Origin: Pedobacter punctiformis | GTDB taxonomy: Bacteria; Bacteroidota; Bacteroidia; Sphingobacteriales; Sphingobacteriaceae | Reading direction: 5' to 3' | DNA length: 64,000 nucleotides | Assembly: GCF_027213715.1 (NCBI RefSeq) | Contig: NZ_JAPWGM010000006.1 | Location: 1-64,000 of the forward strand | Part shown: positions 63,653 to 64,000 of the stretch, one piece after another | Layout: each line of letters begins with the position of its first letter | Position numbering within the stretch: position 1 is the stretch's first letter | The notes under the pieces: model-generated | Told to the model about the DNA's origin: nothing | Database searches by the model: none | Seen by the model: only the letters and a program-made list of their open reading frames with translations | Program-made: the position numbers and the translations under genes

Positions 63653-64000
63653 TTAATTATTTTTATAATTAATATTCACATCCCAGCGTCCAGGCTCTTT
63701 TAATTCAAATTCAACTATTTCTTTACCTGATTGCATCCTTAATCTCAAAGGATAATTAATGTTTTTAATGGTATAAACGTTTTGATCTGCATTTAGTTTA
63801 TCAACCTTAATGTCATCATAACCACCATTTAATACATCTATTTTATCAAATAAAGGGCCTACTCTGTTTCTTTCCTGTTCTGATAATGATTTTCCGGAAA
63901 TACCAGTAGCAGTTGTATTATTATTAATTATTTCTAATTTTTTTATGCCTAAGGTAACATAGACTGTGTTGCCTCCTTTTTTGATCTTTCGGATATTTAC
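63653..64000 (-). CDS. Partial uncharacterised protein, C-terminal part (cut by window end)
   Basis: An open minus-strand frame enters from beyond base 64000 and stops at 63653-63655, giving the last 115 residues of a longer protein (NIRKIKKGGNTVYVTLGIKK ... LKEPGRWDVNINYKNN). It is mostly beta with low charge, consistent with a secreted or periplasmic protein. I do not recognise the family. Upstream part and start are outside the window. Confidence 0.7.
   Translation of the reverse strand, partial: VNIRKIKKGGNTVYVTLGIKKLEIINNNTTATGISGKSLSEQERNRVGPLFDKIDVLNGGYDDIKVDKLNADQNVYTIKNINYPLRLRMQSGKEIVEFELKEPGRWDVNINYKNN

Overview
The window reads as the chromosome of a Bacteroidota bacterium, most likely Pedobacter or a close Sphingobacteriaceae relative. 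The reasons are two SusC/SusD pairs, an ECF sigma/FecR pair feeding a SusC with an STN domain, the DUF4295-rpmG-rpmB-ftsY order, AT-rich leaders with no strong Shine-Dalgarno sequences, and several TTG/GTG starts. No rRNA long enough for species assignment is present.

Layout. (1) 1-380: end of an rRNA operon with two 5S genes in tandem, each with its own terminator. (2) 686-4206: a secreted subtilisin-like protease, then a GtrB-like glycosyltransferase and a polysaccharide deacetylase. (3) 4536-20455: a glycan-foraging region. The minus-strand block is ECF sigma, FecR anti-sigma, SusC with an STN signalling domain, and SusD. The divergent plus-strand block is a ROK kinase-like protein, SusC, SusD and two GH18 lipoproteins of the endo-beta-N-acetylglucosaminidase type, one with a ricin-type lectin domain and one with a LamG-like domain. 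The likely job is to release and import N-glycans or other GlcNAc-containing glycans.

(4) About 20.7-38.2 kb: a genomic island placed against a tRNA-Met gene. A large serine recombinase (36693-38246) has its last codons inside the tRNA and its terminator. The island carries DNA phosphorothioation genes in one operon: dndC, dndD, dndE, a RelA/SpoT-type nucleotide pyrophosphokinase-like gene, and dndB. A second five-gene operon follows: a PLD-nuclease/SF2 helicase, a 66-aa protein, a DndD-like SMC ATPase, a 149-aa protein and a HARE-HTH/Mrr endonuclease. Facing it is a second DGQHR (DndB-like) gene preceded by a small membrane-protein gene that has an in-frame stop. The usual dndFGH restriction genes and dndA are absent. 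The RelA/SpoT-type gene between dndE and dndB, and the non-DndFGH restriction set, are the strongest candidates for an undescribed system.

(5) 38417-64000: mostly housekeeping genes, namely an LptF/G permease, RibBA, TamB, TsaD, RecA, endonuclease III, a SigW/RpoE-like ECF sigma factor, UvrA, a LysE exporter, RimO, FtsY, DUF4295, L33 and L28. Set among them is a four-gene lipoprotein-desaturase-desaturase-outer-membrane-protein operon with a divergent HTH regulator. A partial, unrecognised gene runs off the right edge.

Calls are from reading the sequence and family knowledge; no database search or folding program was run.
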